This document shows positions 1-8,980 of a DNA stretch of 64,000 bases, piece after piece. The notes under the pieces are model-generated. The model made no database searches and had not been told where the DNA came from. It saw only the letters and a program-made list of their open reading frames with translations. The DNA is taken from positions 62,001-126,000 of the forward strand of contig NZ_LDPO01000002.1 of assembly GCF_001021505.1 (NCBI RefSeq), written 5' to 3'. The stretch's first letter is position 1. Each line of letters opens with the position of its first letter. The DNA is from Mycolicibacter heraklionensis (GTDB lineage: Bacteria; Actinomycetota; Actinomycetes; Mycobacteriales; Mycobacteriaceae). Position numbers and translations under genes: made by a program.

Positions 1-555
1 CTGATCGACGCCTACCCGCAGCCTGCCGGCCCGGCGACCGAGGCAACCGAGCGGTCGGTGCTCGGCGCGGCACAGGTGGTGCAGACCGCGTTGCGTAATG
101 GCGATCGTGCCGGGGTCGTCATCCTCGGTGGCCGCCACCCGCGCTGGGTCGGCACGGAGATCGGGCAGCGCCAGTTCTATCGGATCGTCGACGCCGTCCT
201 CGGTGCCAGCGACCGAGTCGAGTCGACCACCGGAACGCTGGCCCCCCGGGCCGCGGTGCCGGCGGGTGCCTTGATCATCGCGTTCTCGACGCTGCTCGAC
301 ACCGAATTCGCGCTGGCGCTGACCGATCTGCGCAAACGCGGGCACGTGGTACTCGCGGTCGACGTGCTGCCCGGCTCGCCGTTTGAGAACGATGTGGATC
401 CGTTGGTGGCCCGGATCTGGACGTTGCAGCGCAGCGCCATGTATCGCGACATGGCCACCGTCGGCGTCGACGTCGCCTCGTGGCCTGATCAGGAGCCGCT
501 GGAAGAGGCGATGCGCGTGGTGACGCAGCGGCGTCGTCCCCGGGCGGTGCGGTGA
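1..555 (+). CDS. DUF58-family protein, C-terminal part (5' end outside window)
   Basis: The reading frame is open from the first base, so the gene starts upstream of the window; 184 C-terminal codons are present. The piece has the alternating beta-strand/helix pattern of the von Willebrand-like half of DUF58 proteins, with a strand-rich stretch around 'GHVVLAVDVLP'. DUF58 proteins usually sit next to MoxR AAA+ ATPases and are thought to act with them as metal-dependent chaperones or cell-envelope factors. The stop overlaps the start of the next membrane gene by 4 nt (GTGATG), which indicates one operon. The pair resembles Rv3163c-Rv3162c of the moxR3 locus; that comparison is from memory. Confidence 0.75.
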   Translation: MIDAYPQPAGPATEATERSVLGAAQVVQTALRNGDRAGVVILGGRHPRWVGTEIGQRQFYRIVDAVLGASDRVESTTGTLAPRAAVPAGALIIAFSTLLDTEFALALTDLRKRGHVVLAVDVLPGSPFENDVDPLVARIWTLQRSAMYRDMATVGVDVASWPDQEPLEEAMRVVTQRRRPRAVR

Positions 556-1001
556 TGGCGCTTCCGTCGGGAGCCGACAGAGCCCTGCCGCCGGCGCTGT
601 CCGGCATGTGTGGGCTGGCGATGGCCGGAGTCGCCGGTTTGGGCGCGTCGGGTATGGCGGCGATCGCGGCGTTGCTGTCTGCCGGTGCGGTGGTGCTCGG
701 GTTCCGGTGGCGAGTGGCGGCGACGATGGCGGTGCTGCTTGCCGTCGTCGCAATTGGCCTGGCCGATTCGCCCAACGTTTCTGCGGCGGTGGCCGGTCTG
801 GCCGCGGTCGGCTACCTTGCGCTGCGCCACGTCGGCACGGTGACCGTACCGACGGTGATCTTCGCCGTTGGGTTCACCGTCGCGGGGTTGATCGCGACGG
901 TGTTCCCGTGGCGGCTGCCCTGGCTACCGCTGTTGGCGCCGTTCGCGGTGTTCGGCTTGTACGCCGTTGCCGCACAACCTTTTCTGCGCGTCGAGCGGTA
1001 G
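552..1001 (+). CDS. Small integral membrane protein of a MoxR/DUF58 operon
   Basis: A 149-residue, strongly hydrophobic protein with about four to five membrane segments: residues around 18-45, 50-72, 75-92, 97-118 and 120-142. The last segment ends in a short basic tail (RVER). It starts with GTG inside the DUF58 stop region (4-nt overlap), so translation is probably coupled. Membrane genes in this position are a regular third member of mycobacterial moxR-DUF58 operons, but their function is unknown. No enzyme motif is visible. Confidence 0.7.
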   Translation: MMALPSGADRALPPALSGMCGLAMAGVAGLGASGMAAIAALLSAGAVVLGFRWRVAATMAVLLAVVAIGLADSPNVSAAVAGLAAVGYLALRHVGTVTVPTVIFAVGFTVAGLIATVFPWRLPWLPLLAPFAVFGLYAVAAQPFLRVER

Positions 1002-1005
1002 TGGA

Positions 1006-2136
1006 TCAGACGCCCGATGCTTCGTTGAGGGCTTCCAGGGTGCTGGTGGCCTCGAGGTACTCCTGAATCCACCGTTCGATGACAGTCGCGGTCTTCTCCA
1101 CCTTGGTGAACTGGCCGACGACCTGCCCGACCGGGTTGAACGCGACGTCGACGCTCTCGTTCGGGTACTTGTTCGTAGCACGCACGGCCATGCCGGAGAC
1201 CATGTACTGCAGCGGCATACCCAACGGCTTCGGGTTCTCCGGGGCTTCCCAGGCCTCGGTCCAGTCGTTGCGCAGCATCCGGGCCGGCTTGCCGGTGAAG
1301 GAGCGGCTGCGGACGGTGTCGCGGCTGCCCGCCTTGATGTAGGCCGCGTGCTGCGCCTCGGTGTTCGAGGATTCCTCGACCATCAGCCACTGTGAACCGG
1401 TCCACGCGCCTTGTGCGCCCAGCGCCAGGGCCGCGGCGATCTGCTGGCCGCTGCCGATGCCGCCCGCCGCCAGCACCGGCACCGGTGCGACCGCCTTGAC
1501 GACCTCGGGCCACAGCACGATCGAGCCCACGTCGCCGCAGTGGCCGCCGGCTTCGCCGCCCTGGGCGATGATGATGTCCACGCCGGCCGCGGCGTGCTTC
1601 TGTGCCTGTCGCGCGGAGCCGCACAGCGCGGCGACCTTGCGGCCCGACTCGTGGATGTGCTTGATCATGTCCGCCGGGGGAGTGCCGAGCGCGTTGGCGA
1701 TCATCGTCACCTTCGGGTGCTGCAGTGCCACCTCGACCTGCGGGGTGGCGGTCGCTTCGGTCCAGCCGAGCAGCTGCAGGCTGTCCTCGTCGGCGCCCTC
1801 GACCGGCACGCCGTGGTCGGCGAGGAGCTTCTTGCCGAAGTCGAGGTGCTGCTGGGGGACCAGCTTGCGCAGCGATTCGGCCAGTTCCTCGGCGGACTGT
1901 CCGGAGTCCATGCCCTCGTACTTGTTCGGGATGACGATGTCGACGCCGTACGGGTGGTCGCCGATGTTCTCGTCGATCCACTTCAGCTCGATCTCGAGCT
2001 GCTCCGGGGTGAAGCCCACCGCGCCCAGCACCCCGAAACCGCCGGCCTTACTCACGGCGACCACCACGTCGCGACAGTGGGTGAAAGCGAAGATCGGGAA
2101 CTCGATGCCGAGTTCGTCGCAGAGGGGAGTGTGCAT
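1006..2136 (-). CDS. Nitronate monooxygenase-family flavoprotein
   Basis: A 376-residue FMN enzyme of the nitronate monooxygenase/2-nitropropane dioxygenase family, which oxidises alkyl nitronates or acts as an NAD(P)H:flavin oxidoreductase. The N-terminal barrel opens with 'ELGIEFPIFAF' and 'SKAGGFGVLGA'. The phosphate-binding loop and probable catalytic histidine lie in 'AQGGEAGGH', followed by the second FMN loop 'AAGGIGSG'. The start has a strong ribosome binding site (AAGGAG, 8 nt before ATG). It is convergent with the upstream membrane gene, with only 4 nt between stops. A second, shorter member of the family lies at 47115-48047. Length and sequence recall Rv1533. Confidence 0.85.
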   Translation of the reverse strand: MHTPLCDELGIEFPIFAFTHCRDVVVAVSKAGGFGVLGAVGFTPEQLEIELKWIDENIGDHPYGVDIVIPNKYEGMDSGQSAEELAESLRKLVPQQHLDFGKKLLADHGVPVEGADEDSLQLLGWTEATATPQVEVALQHPKVTMIANALGTPPADMIKHIHESGRKVAALCGSARQAQKHAAAGVDIIIAQGGEAGGHCGDVGSIVLWPEVVKAVAPVPVLAAGGIGSGQQIAAALALGAQGAWTGSQWLMVEESSNTEAQHAAYIKAGSRDTVRSRSFTGKPARMLRNDWTEAWEAPENPKPLGMPLQYMVSGMAVRATNKYPNESVDVAFNPVGQVVGQFTKVEKTATVIERWIQEYLEATSTLEALNEASGV

Positions 2137-2281
2137 GACCTACTCCTTAACGGGGCGGGGATCGAAGTGAAACGTGTTCTAATTAACTACCAGACTCGGC
2201 ATCACGAGGCCAGTCGGGCCTAGGTGGGCTGGTGATACCTAACACTACCGGCGATCGTGTCCGGGGTCATCGGATAGTAGT

Positions 2282-3073
2282 TCAGCGAGTGGAAAATGCG
2301 CGCAGTACCGCCACCCCGAAGCCGGCGGCGCGGCGTAAGGACCGCCCACCGGTGCGGACGGGGTCGGTGATGCGCAGCACCGGCCAGTCGTTCTCGGCGG
2401 CCAGCGCCGCCAGCCCGGGTCGAGGATTGACCGGGCGGGGCCGGCCGACCAGCGCCATCAAAGCGGCATCCTCGTCGCCGTCGGCGTAGAAGAAGCTCTG
2501 TTCGAGGTCAATCCCGTTATCGGCGCAGAACGCCTGCACCGTGGCAGCCTTCTGGGCACCCCACACCACGGGCTTGACGATGTCACCGGTCAGGATGCCC
2601 CGCTCGTCGAGTTCGAACCGGTTGCACAGCACCTGCCCGATGCCCAGGAACCGGGCTACCGGTTCGGCGTGGATGGTCAGTGCCGAGGAGCTCAGCACAA
2701 CGGTGTGTCCGCGCTGCTGATGTGCCCGCACGATCTCGTGCATGTGTGGGTAGATCCGGCTCGTGATGTGGTCGGAGAACAGTCGTGCGCCGACGTCGTT
2801 GAGTTCGCCGATGGACTCGCCGCGCAGATAACCCGCTGCTCGCACCAGCAGCCGCTCGAACTGCATGCGTCCCAGGCGGTACCGAACGGCGGCCTCGACC
2901 ACGCCGAACACCTCACCGGCGCGGGCTTGGCGTCGGCGGATCCGGTCGCCGGCATGTGCGGTGGCAGTGAACCCGGACACCAACGTGCCGTCCAGGTCGA
3001 AGAACGCCCCGATCCGGGCGCCGGATTCGGTCCGGGCGACATCGGCGATCGGATCGCTCGGTACTGCGGTCAT
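2282..3073 (-). CDS. HAD-superfamily (IB) hydrolase
   Basis: A 263-residue HAD phosphatase of the IB subfamily, the SerB-like type often linked to phospholipid metabolism. Motif I is 'FFDLDGTL' near residue 25 with the nucleophilic Asp, motif II is 'VVLSSSAL' near residue 125, and motif III/IV is 'FFYADGDEDAALMALVG' near residue 195 with a conserved DxxxD arrangement. The helical cap lies between motifs I and II. Substrate cannot be read from sequence; mycobacterial relatives are often annotated as phosphoserine phosphatase-like, sometimes fused to acyltransferases, but no acyltransferase domain is present. The start is probably leaderless (see the TAACAT box at 3082-3087). Confidence 0.85.
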   Translation of the reverse strand: MTAVPSDPIADVARTESGARIGAFFDLDGTLVSGFTATAHAGDRIRRRQARAGEVFGVVEAAVRYRLGRMQFERLLVRAAGYLRGESIGELNDVGARLFSDHITSRIYPHMHEIVRAHQQRGHTVVLSSSALTIHAEPVARFLGIGQVLCNRFELDERGILTGDIVKPVVWGAQKAATVQAFCADNGIDLEQSFFYADGDEDAALMALVGRPRPVNPRPGLAALAAENDWPVLRITDPVRTGGRSLRRAAGFGVAVLRAFSTR

Positions 3074-3081
3074 CGCCGTCG

Positions 3082-3087
3082 ATGTTA
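3082..3087 (-). promoter_or_regulatory. Leaderless -10 box for the HAD hydrolase
   Basis: On the minus strand TAACAT lies 8 nt before the ATG at 3073. This is the spacing expected if transcription begins at or next to the start codon. No Shine-Dalgarno sequence is visible, which supports a leaderless mRNA. Confidence 0.5.
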
Positions 3088-3168
3088 CGTCGGCGCCTCG
3101 CAGTCCGGGGCGGTCACGCGCCGCGCGGCGGGAGGACGTATCTGGGCAGCTGATAGCGTATTTGGCCT

Positions 3169-3435
3169 ATGGATGAAAAGGCCGGCGCAATGAGCACTGA
3201 GACCAGTGGGACCACCGCGACCGACGCGCGGGAGATTTTGTCGGAAAAAGCGGAGCAGAACGGCTGGCGGCGCACCCAGCGCGAGCGTGTCGATGTCTAC
3301 AGTCGCGGGATCTACCACGTTCACGCGATTTGGCGCGACAACAACACCCTCAACGGCGGATCGCACTACGAGGACTCCATCTTGCTGACGTACACGACGG
3401 ACCTCGCGAAGACTCAGGGCTGGTTGGCCCGCTGA
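3169..3435 (+). CDS. Small hypothetical protein, 81-88 residues
   Basis: A short soluble protein that I do not recognise. The C-terminal half has an amphipathic strand pattern with aromatic residues ('VDVYSRGIYHVHAIW'), followed by 'GGSHYEDSILLTYTTDLAKTQGWLAR'-type sequence. Two starts are possible: ATG 3169, or ATG 3190 (MSTET...), which has AAAAGG 8 nt upstream and is my preferred start. Codon use is typical of the genome. It is compact enough to be a DNA-binding or regulatory protein, but no motif proves this. Confidence 0.55.
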   Translation: MDEKAGAMSTETSGTTATDAREILSEKAEQNGWRRTQRERVDVYSRGIYHVHAIWRDNNTLNGGSHYEDSILLTYTTDLAKTQGWLAR

Positions 3436-3566
3436 CGCCGGCGCGGTAACTGTCGCGGCTCCGGTTCGCAACGGTTGCATAACCGCCCCTCGTGTCACAC
3501 AGGCAACAGCTTTCACACGGATAACTTCAGTCCCGACCTTCTATTTGTTGGGATTGGGGAGAAGCC

Positions 3567-4076
3567 ATGTCACGAATCCGTAAGTACCTGACCGTCGCGG
3601 CCGGCACCGCCGCGGGACTGTTCCTGGGGGCGCTGGCGTCCAGCGCCACCGCCAACGCCGACACCGTGCCGATCAACCCCGGGCTGCCCGGTGTGGTCGA
3701 GCAGATGGTTGCGTCCTCGACGAGCATTCCGCAGCAGTTGCTGCAGACCACCACCTCGGCGCTGAGCGGCACCACCTTCGCTCCGCCCGCGACGCCCGGT
3801 CAGGCGCCGCTGGCCACCGCGACCTTCAACGTGCCGCCCTCGCCGAGCGCGATGCCGCAGCAGCAGGCCTCGGCCACCGGGCTGCCCGGCTTGGGGAACC
3901 TTCCGGCGAGCCTGAGCTCGGTGCTGCCGTTCCCGATGCCGAACTTCGGCGGTCCGGCACCGGTGGCTGCGGCGCCGACGGCGTTCGCTCCCACCGGGTA
4001 TCTGCCGACCGTTCCGGTTGCGCCGGTTGCTCCGGTGTCGCCGATGGAGGTCATGCTGATTCCGGGCTTGCCCTGA
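3567..4076 (+). CDS. Exported Ala/Pro-rich protein
   Basis: 169 residues with a classical Sec signal peptide: basic N-terminus (MSRIRKY), hydrophobic core, and a likely cleavage after 'SATANA' near residue 31. The mature part is low-complexity, rich in Pro, Ala, Gln and Val, with short repeated units such as 'PVAPVAPV' near the C-terminus. No lipobox, no catalytic motif and no cysteine are seen in the mature part, so a structural or wall-associated role is possible. The ribosome site GGGGAGAAG lies just before ATG. The downstream cinA gene has its own promoter, so this gene may be monocistronic. Confidence 0.7.
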   Translation: MSRIRKYLTVAAGTAAGLFLGALASSATANADTVPINPGLPGVVEQMVASSTSIPQQLLQTTTSALSGTTFAPPATPGQAPLATATFNVPPSPSAMPQQQASATGLPGLGNLPASLSSVLPFPMPNFGGPAPVAAAPTAFAPTGYLPTVPVAPVAPVSPMEVMLIPGLP

Positions 4077-4087
4077 CGCTGACTGCG

Positions 4088-4093
4088 TAATCT
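4088..4093 (+). promoter_or_regulatory. Leaderless -10 box for cinA
   Basis: TAATCT is followed by 7 nt (CGGACCG) and then the GTG start of cinA at 4101. There is no Shine-Dalgarno sequence. The arrangement fits a leaderless mycobacterial promoter and supports the GTG start. Confidence 0.6.
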
Positions 4094-4100
4094 CGGACCG

Positions 4101-5375
4101 GTGAGCGCACGCGCAGGAATCGTCGTCACCGGTACCGAGGTACTCACCGGACGTGTGACCGACCGGAACGGACCGTGGTTGGCCGACCGGCTCCTAGAAC
4201 TCGGAGTCGAGTTGGCGCACATCACGATCTGTGGTGACCGGCCCAGGGATATCGAGAGTCAGCTGCGGTTCCTGGCCGCCGAGGGTGTGGACTTGATCAT
4301 CACCAGCGGCGGCCTGGGGCCGACGGCTGACGACCTGACGGTCGACACCGTCGCCAGGTTCTGCGGCCGTGACGTCGTGCTCGACAACGAACTGGAAGCC
4401 CGGATCGCCGACATCATCAAACCCATGATGGCGCGCTACACGGGTCCGGGCGCTCCGGATTTTGCGACGGTCCGGGCGGCCAACCGCAAACAGGCGATGG
4501 TTCCGGCCGGCGCGACGATCCTGGACCCGGTGGGCACCGCGCCCGGCGTGGTGGTGCCCGGTGCGCCGACCGTCGTGGTGCTACCGGGGCCGCCTCGTGA
4601 GCTACAACCGATGTGGCACAAGGCAATAGAGACTGCCGCGGTGCAGGAGGCGTTGGCCGGACGGACGCATTACGAGCAGCACATGATCCGGATGTTCGGC
4701 TTGCCTGAATCCGGTCTGGCTGACACGCTGCGGCACGCGCAGGATGTCGTCGGCGACTTTCGCCGGCTGGAGATCACCACCTGCCTGCGCCGCGGCGAAC
4801 TGGAGATCGTCACGCGCTACGAGCCGGACGCCGCCGGCGCCTACGAGCAGTTGCTGGCACTGCTGCGTGAACGGCATTCCCGGGCCATCTTTTCCGAGGA
4901 CGGTTCGCAGATCGACGATCTGGTGGCGGCGCTCTTAGCCGGTCGACTGATCGCGACCGCCGAATCCTGCACCGCGGGCCTGCTGGCGGGCCGGTTGGCC
5001 GACCCGCCGGGCGCGTCGAATTACTTGGCCGGCGGAGTGGTGTCCTACTCCAACGAGGCGAAGGTGGAACTGCTCGGCGTCGACGCGGCCTTGATCGCCG
5101 AACACGGTGCGGTCTCCGAGCCGGTGGCCGAGGCCATGGCCGCGGGCGCGCTGCGCCGCTTCTCCGCCGACACCGCGGTAGCGATCACCGGAATTGCCGG
5201 GCCCGGTGGCGGAACGCCGGACAAACCGGTGGGCACGGTGTGCTTCTGTGTGGCGCTAGGTGACGGCCGGATGACCACGCGGACCACCCGGTTGCCAGGG
5301 GAACGGGCCGACGTCCGGGAACGCTCGACGACGGTGGCCATGCATCTGCTGCACCGCACACTGTCAACCGGCTGA
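4101..5375 (+). CDS. cinA: CinA-like protein (NMN deamidase / ADP-ribose pyrophosphatase type)
   Basis: 424 residues with the two CinA domains. Residues 1-170 form the MoaB/MogA-like COG1058 domain: '[21 protein letters not shown]' at the start, '[13 protein letters not shown]' near 75. Residues 265-420 form the PncC-like amidase: '[15 protein letters not shown]', 'SYSNEAK' and '[19 protein letters not shown]'. The C-terminal domain deamidates nicotinamide mononucleotide in pyridine nucleotide salvage; the N-terminal domain hydrolyses ADP-ribose-type pyrophosphates in related proteins. M. tuberculosis has the same fusion at Rv1901. The start is GTG, supported by a leaderless promoter box. Confidence 0.93.
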   Translation: MSARAGIVVTGTEVLTGRVTDRNGPWLADRLLELGVELAHITICGDRPRDIESQLRFLAAEGVDLIITSGGLGPTADDLTVDTVARFCGRDVVLDNELEARIADIIKPMMARYTGPGAPDFATVRAANRKQAMVPAGATILDPVGTAPGVVVPGAPTVVVLPGPPRELQPMWHKAIETAAVQEALAGRTHYEQHMIRMFGLPESGLADTLRHAQDVVGDFRRLEITTCLRRGELEIVTRYEPDAAGAYEQLLALLRERHSRAIFSEDGSQIDDLVAALLAGRLIATAESCTAGLLAGRLADPPGASNYLAGGVVSYSNEAKVELLGVDAALIAEHGAVSEPVAEAMAAGALRRFSADTAVAITGIAGPGGGTPDKPVGTVCFCVALGDGRMTTRTTRLPGERADVRERSTTVAMHLLHRTLSTG

Positions 5376-5423
5376 TTCCTGCCCCAACCGGTGGTATGAA
5401 CATCACACCGAGGAGTTGCAGGT

Positions 5424-6887
5424 GTGAACACACAGTGGACGTGGTTGAGCGGTTCCGGCTACTGGCTGGGCCGATTGATCCTCGAACGCGGGATCGCCGC
5501 CATCTACGTCGTCGCGTTTGTCGCAGCCGCCCGGCAGTTCCGTGCACTGATCGGCGAACACGGCATGACGCCGGTGCCGCAGTACGTGCGCCGCCGCCCG
5601 TTTCGTCTGACGCCCAGCATCTTTCACCTGTACTACTCGGATCGCTTCTTCGCCTGCGTGTGCTGGCTCGGCGCGGGCCTGGCCGCGGCTCTGATGGTGG
5701 GAGCCGGCGAGCTGGTACCGCTGTGGGCGGTGATGGCGATCTGGCTGGTGCTCTGGGGGCTCTATCTGTCGATTGTCAATGTCGGCCAGACGTGGTACGC
5801 GTTCGGCTGGGAATCGATCCTGCTGGAAAGCGGGCTACTGGCCGTCTTCTTGGGCAATGACCGCGTCGCGCCACCGGTACTGGTCATGTGGCTGGCTCGT
5901 TGGCTGCTGTTCCGCATCGAGTTCGGCGCGGGGCTGATCAAGCTGCGCGGCGATTCCTGCTGGCGTGACTTGACCTGCTTGTACTACCACCACGAGACCC
6001 AGCCGATGCCGGGGCCGTTGAGCTGGTTCTTCCACCACCTGCCCAAACCCTTGCACCGAATAGAGGCAGCGGGCAACCATGTCGCCCAACTGGTGGTCCC
6101 GTTCGGGCTATTCGCTCCGCAGCCCATCGCCGGTGTGGCCGCCGGGATCATCATCGTCACCCAGTTGTGGCTGGTGGCCTCGGGCAACTTCGCCTGGCTG
6201 AACTGGATCACGATCGTCTTGGCTGCCGGCGCCCTCGACGAATCCTGGTTGACCGGAAGGATTTCGGGCCTCCAACCGCCAGCCATGGCGCCAGCCCCGG
6301 TGTGGTTCACCGCTCTGGTGATGGTGTTCGCCGCGATGGTGGTGATACTGAGCTACTGGCCGGTGCGCAACCTGGCATCACGTCATCAGCGCATGAATGC
6401 CAGCTTCAATCCGCTTCATCTGGTCAACAGCTACGGTGCGTTCGGGACTGTTGGTCGTTCCCGCCGGGAGCTGGTGATCGAGGGGACCGCAGAGGCTGAG
6501 CTGTCCGACCAGACGGTCTGGAGCGAATACGAGTTCAATGGCAAACCCGGTGCGGTGGAACGCCTTCCGCGTCAATGGGCGCCGTATCATCTGCGGCTGG
6601 ACTGGCTGATGTGGTTCGCCGCGCTCTCGCCCCGGTACGCGCTGCCGTGGCGTGACGCGCTGCTGCAACGGTTACTGCGCAATGACCGGGACACGTTACG
6701 TCTGTTGCGCCACAACCCGTTTCCGGACAGCCCACCGAGCTTCGTGCGGATACTGCTCTACGAGTACCGCTTCACCACCCGCTCCGAGCGGCGATGCAAC
6801 GGGACCTGGTGGCACCGCAACCTGGTGGGCGTCTATCGGTCGCCGGTTTCGGCTGCCGGGACGTCGGTGCCTCCCGGTTCCCGTTAG
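5424..6887 (+). CDS. Lipase maturation factor family membrane protein
   Basis: 487 residues, multi-pass membrane protein. It carries the family signature block in the middle: 'WESILLESGLLAVF', 'EFGAGLIKLRGD', 'CLYYHHETQPMP' and 'WFFHHLPK' around residues 130-210, followed by more membrane helices and a C-terminal globular part with 'RYALPWRDALLQRLL'. Vertebrate LMF1 helps fold secreted lipases in the ER; bacterial members are common in actinobacteria and their role is inferred to be similar, in the cell membrane. The GTG start has a good upstream site (GAGGAG). The next gene converges and is immediately adjacent. Confidence 0.85.
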   Translation: MNTQWTWLSGSGYWLGRLILERGIAAIYVVAFVAAARQFRALIGEHGMTPVPQYVRRRPFRLTPSIFHLYYSDRFFACVCWLGAGLAAALMVGAGELVPLWAVMAIWLVLWGLYLSIVNVGQTWYAFGWESILLESGLLAVFLGNDRVAPPVLVMWLARWLLFRIEFGAGLIKLRGDSCWRDLTCLYYHHETQPMPGPLSWFFHHLPKPLHRIEAAGNHVAQLVVPFGLFAPQPIAGVAAGIIIVTQLWLVASGNFAWLNWITIVLAAGALDESWLTGRISGLQPPAMAPAPVWFTALVMVFAAMVVILSYWPVRNLASRHQRMNASFNPLHLVNSYGAFGTVGRSRRELVIEGTAEAELSDQTVWSEYEFNGKPGAVERLPRQWAPYHLRLDWLMWFAALSPRYALPWRDALLQRLLRNDRDTLRLLRHNPFPDSPPSFVRILLYEYRFTTRSERRCNGTWWHRNLVGVYRSPVSAAGTSVPPGSR

Positions 6888-8348
6888 TCATTGGGCTAGT
6901 TCCCAATCTTCGGGTGGATCCGGGTCGTCTGGTGGTGGGTCTGGGCGCAGGTGTGTGTTGATGATGTCTTCGATGAAGTGATACGGATTGACGCGGGGCT
7001 GACCGCGTTCGAGGTGTGGCGGGGGGATCCACTCCACTTTGCCGGTGGGGCCGAGTCGGGTGAGCCAGTTGTGTTCGGTGGCCATGCGGTTGTCGGGTGG
7101 GCAGGCTAGGGCGAGAGCGTCGACGTCGGTGCGCCCGTTGTGGGCCCAGTCGTTGTCGAGGTGATGCGCCTGGGAAAGATACCCCGATACGGTGCAGCCG
7201 GGGCGGGTGCAGCCGCGGTCGCGGGCGTGCAGGACGATGCGTTGGTCGGCGGATGCGAGGCGTCTGGTGCGGCCTAGCCACAGGGCGCGCCCGTTGCCGT
7301 CGAATATGGCGAGATAGTGGTAGGCGTGTTCGGCCATCCGCAGCAGGTCGCTCATGGGCAGCAGCGTCCCGCCGGCGGTGTGGGCTTTGCCGGTGACAGG
7401 TGCAGCGTCGGGTGGGGGGTGTCCTGCTGCGGCGTGGAGTTCGGCCAGCGTGGTGGTGACGATGACGGTGACTGGCAGGCCGTTGAGTTGACCGAGATCT
7501 TTGATGGCGAGCAGGGCGCGGCTGGCGGCCAGCAGGGCGTCGTGGTTGCGTTGGTCGGGTCGGCGGTCATCGGTGCGGATTTGATCTTCGGTGGGGGTGC
7601 CTTGCACGCAGGGGTGTTCGTCGGCGGGGTTGCACATGCCGGGGGCGGCGAGTTTGGCCAGGATGGGTTCCAAGGTTGCGCGTAGTTCGGGGGTGATTTT
7701 GCCGGTCAGGGGGCTCAGGCCGTCGGGGCCTTGGCGGCCCAGGCGTAGCCCGCGGTGGGCATGGCGTTCTCGCTCGCTGAACTCGTCGTCTTCGTTGAGC
7801 ACTTCCACGAGGTGATGGGCGAATCGGGTGAAGATCTCGGGTTCGTATTCCGCGGCGAGCACGGCCAGATGGGCGTCGATGCGCTCACGTTTGTCGGCCG
7901 AGACCGCGGCAGGAATTTTCGCGTATGCCTTGCGGGCAATCGTCACGTGCTCGGGACCGATCTGACCGGAGGCTTGGGCGGCAGCCAGGGCCGGCAGTAC
8001 GGGATCGAGGGGTTGGCCGGTCATGGCGGTGCGCGGTCCTAGTTCGGCGGCTTCGGCGACCCGGCGGCGGGCGTCGGCGCGGCTGATCCGAAGTCGTTCG
8101 GCCAGAGCTTTGGTCAGCGAGCACGCCCCGAGCAGTCCGGGATTGGCTTGCGCGGCCAGGCGGGCCAGGATCTGGTGATCGACCGCGGGTGCGCGCCAGG
8201 CCAGCGTTTCGCGGCGGGTCAGCACGGCCATCAATTCCTCGGCGTTCAGGCCATCGAACGAGCACTGCGCCAGCTGGTCGTAGGCGGCCTCGATCGCGTC
8301 CAGGCACCCCAGAATGGTGTCCCGATCCGCGATCGCATTCCTACCCAT
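6888..8348 (-). CDS. DUF222/HNH endonuclease-signature protein (13E12 family), SOS-controlled
   Basis: A 13E12/REP-type protein: N-terminal DUF222 helical domain (residues about 1-320) and C-terminal HNH nuclease signature with 'CTRPGCTVSGYLSQAHHLDNDW' type zinc and catalytic residues (Cys pair, HH) followed by 'NGRTDVDALALACPPDNRM'. A start 16 codons further upstream (8396) is also open, but ATG 8348 is preferred because a -10 box and a perfect SOS box sit directly before it, giving a 486-residue protein. 13E12 genes of M. tuberculosis are known LexA targets, and some copies serve as attachment sites for phage phiRv1. The cellular role of the nuclease is unknown. Confidence 0.88.
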   Translation of the reverse strand: MGRNAIADRDTILGCLDAIEAAYDQLAQCSFDGLNAEELMAVLTRRETLAWRAPAVDHQILARLAAQANPGLLGACSLTKALAERLRISRADARRRVAEAAELGPRTAMTGQPLDPVLPALAAAQASGQIGPEHVTIARKAYAKIPAAVSADKRERIDAHLAVLAAEYEPEIFTRFAHHLVEVLNEDDEFSERERHAHRGLRLGRQGPDGLSPLTGKITPELRATLEPILAKLAAPGMCNPADEHPCVQGTPTEDQIRTDDRRPDQRNHDALLAASRALLAIKDLGQLNGLPVTVIVTTTLAELHAAAGHPPPDAAPVTGKAHTAGGTLLPMSDLLRMAEHAYHYLAIFDGNGRALWLGRTRRLASADQRIVLHARDRGCTRPGCTVSGYLSQAHHLDNDWAHNGRTDVDALALACPPDNRMATEHNWLTRLGPTGKVEWIPPPHLERGQPRVNPYHFIEDIINTHLRPDPPPDDPDPPEDWELAQ

Positions 8349-8351
8349 ACA

Positions 8352-8367
8352 TCGAACAATAGTTCGA
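8352..8367 (-). promoter_or_regulatory. Perfect mycobacterial SOS (LexA) box overlapping a leaderless -10
   Basis: TCGAAC-AATA-GTTCGA matches the mycobacterial LexA consensus TCGAAC-N4-GTTCGA with no mismatch. On the minus strand the -10 hexamer TATTGT (8356-8361) lies inside the box and is followed by 7 nt and the ATG at 8348. LexA bound here would cover the promoter itself, so the DUF222 gene should be induced by DNA damage and read from a leaderless transcript. Confidence 0.88.
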
Positions 8368-8506
8368 TGAACCGACAGAAAACGTCGGCTGACCAAAACC
8401 TGTTAGCAGGATCGCCAATTGTGGATAACTGTGGCCATGCGCCCCTGCCGCATGGCCAGGGCCGAACTGACGGTGTGGGCAGTGCCGCCGCCGTCGGGGC
8501 TGGACG

Positions 8507-8935
8507 CTACCGGGCGTCGACCCACAGGGTGAGGCTCGCCGCCACGAGGGTAAGCGCGGAAAGCAGTGCTATATCGGTGCCACCCAGCCGGGGTGTTTCC
8601 GAGCCCTCGGCCGCCAACCGGCGTTCGCGGGCGATCAGGAACAGCGGGAAGGTCACGCTGATCGCGGTGAGGAACGCACCTGCGATGTAGGCCCAGACGA
8701 ACCGCACGTTGTGTCTGCGGGCTTCGAGAACCATCAGAATCATCGCCGCCAAGGTCAACAGCAAGATGTCTGCCGTGATCGAGCGCGACGCGGGGTTCAC
8801 CGCTGTGTCGGGGATGAACCGGGACAGAGGTCGGTCGCCCCCGTTGTAGGCCAGATTCTGGCTCCAGGTGGCGACGAGCGCGGCGAGGGCAATCGCGGCG
8901 TAGACGCCGCAGCGGATCTTGGCGGCTGTATTCAT
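8507..8935 (-). CDS. DUF2834-type small membrane protein
   Basis: 142 residues with four hydrophobic segments (about 8-26, 55-72, 78-103 and 118-138). The 'TWSQNLAY' element after the first helix and the pattern of a long extracytoplasmic loop before helix two are typical of DUF2834 proteins, which are of unknown function. It stands alone between the DUF222 gene and dtd. No signal for regulation is seen. The assignment rests on pattern memory only. Confidence 0.65.
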   Translation of the reverse strand: MNTAAKIRCGVYAAIALAALVATWSQNLAYNGGDRPLSRFIPDTAVNPASRSITADILLLTLAAMILMVLEARRHNVRFVWAYIAGAFLTAISVTFPLFLIARERRLAAEGSETPRLGGTDIALLSALTLVAASLTLWVDAR

Positions 8936-8980
8936 GCGGACACGTTAACGACCACGGGGTGAAGGCACGGCGGTTTCGGC

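Noticed and set aside
812..1981. Long 389-codon open frame opposite and across the first nitronate monooxygenase
   Set aside because: Arg/Gly/Pro-rich shadow of the real gene, with no motif and no ribosome site.
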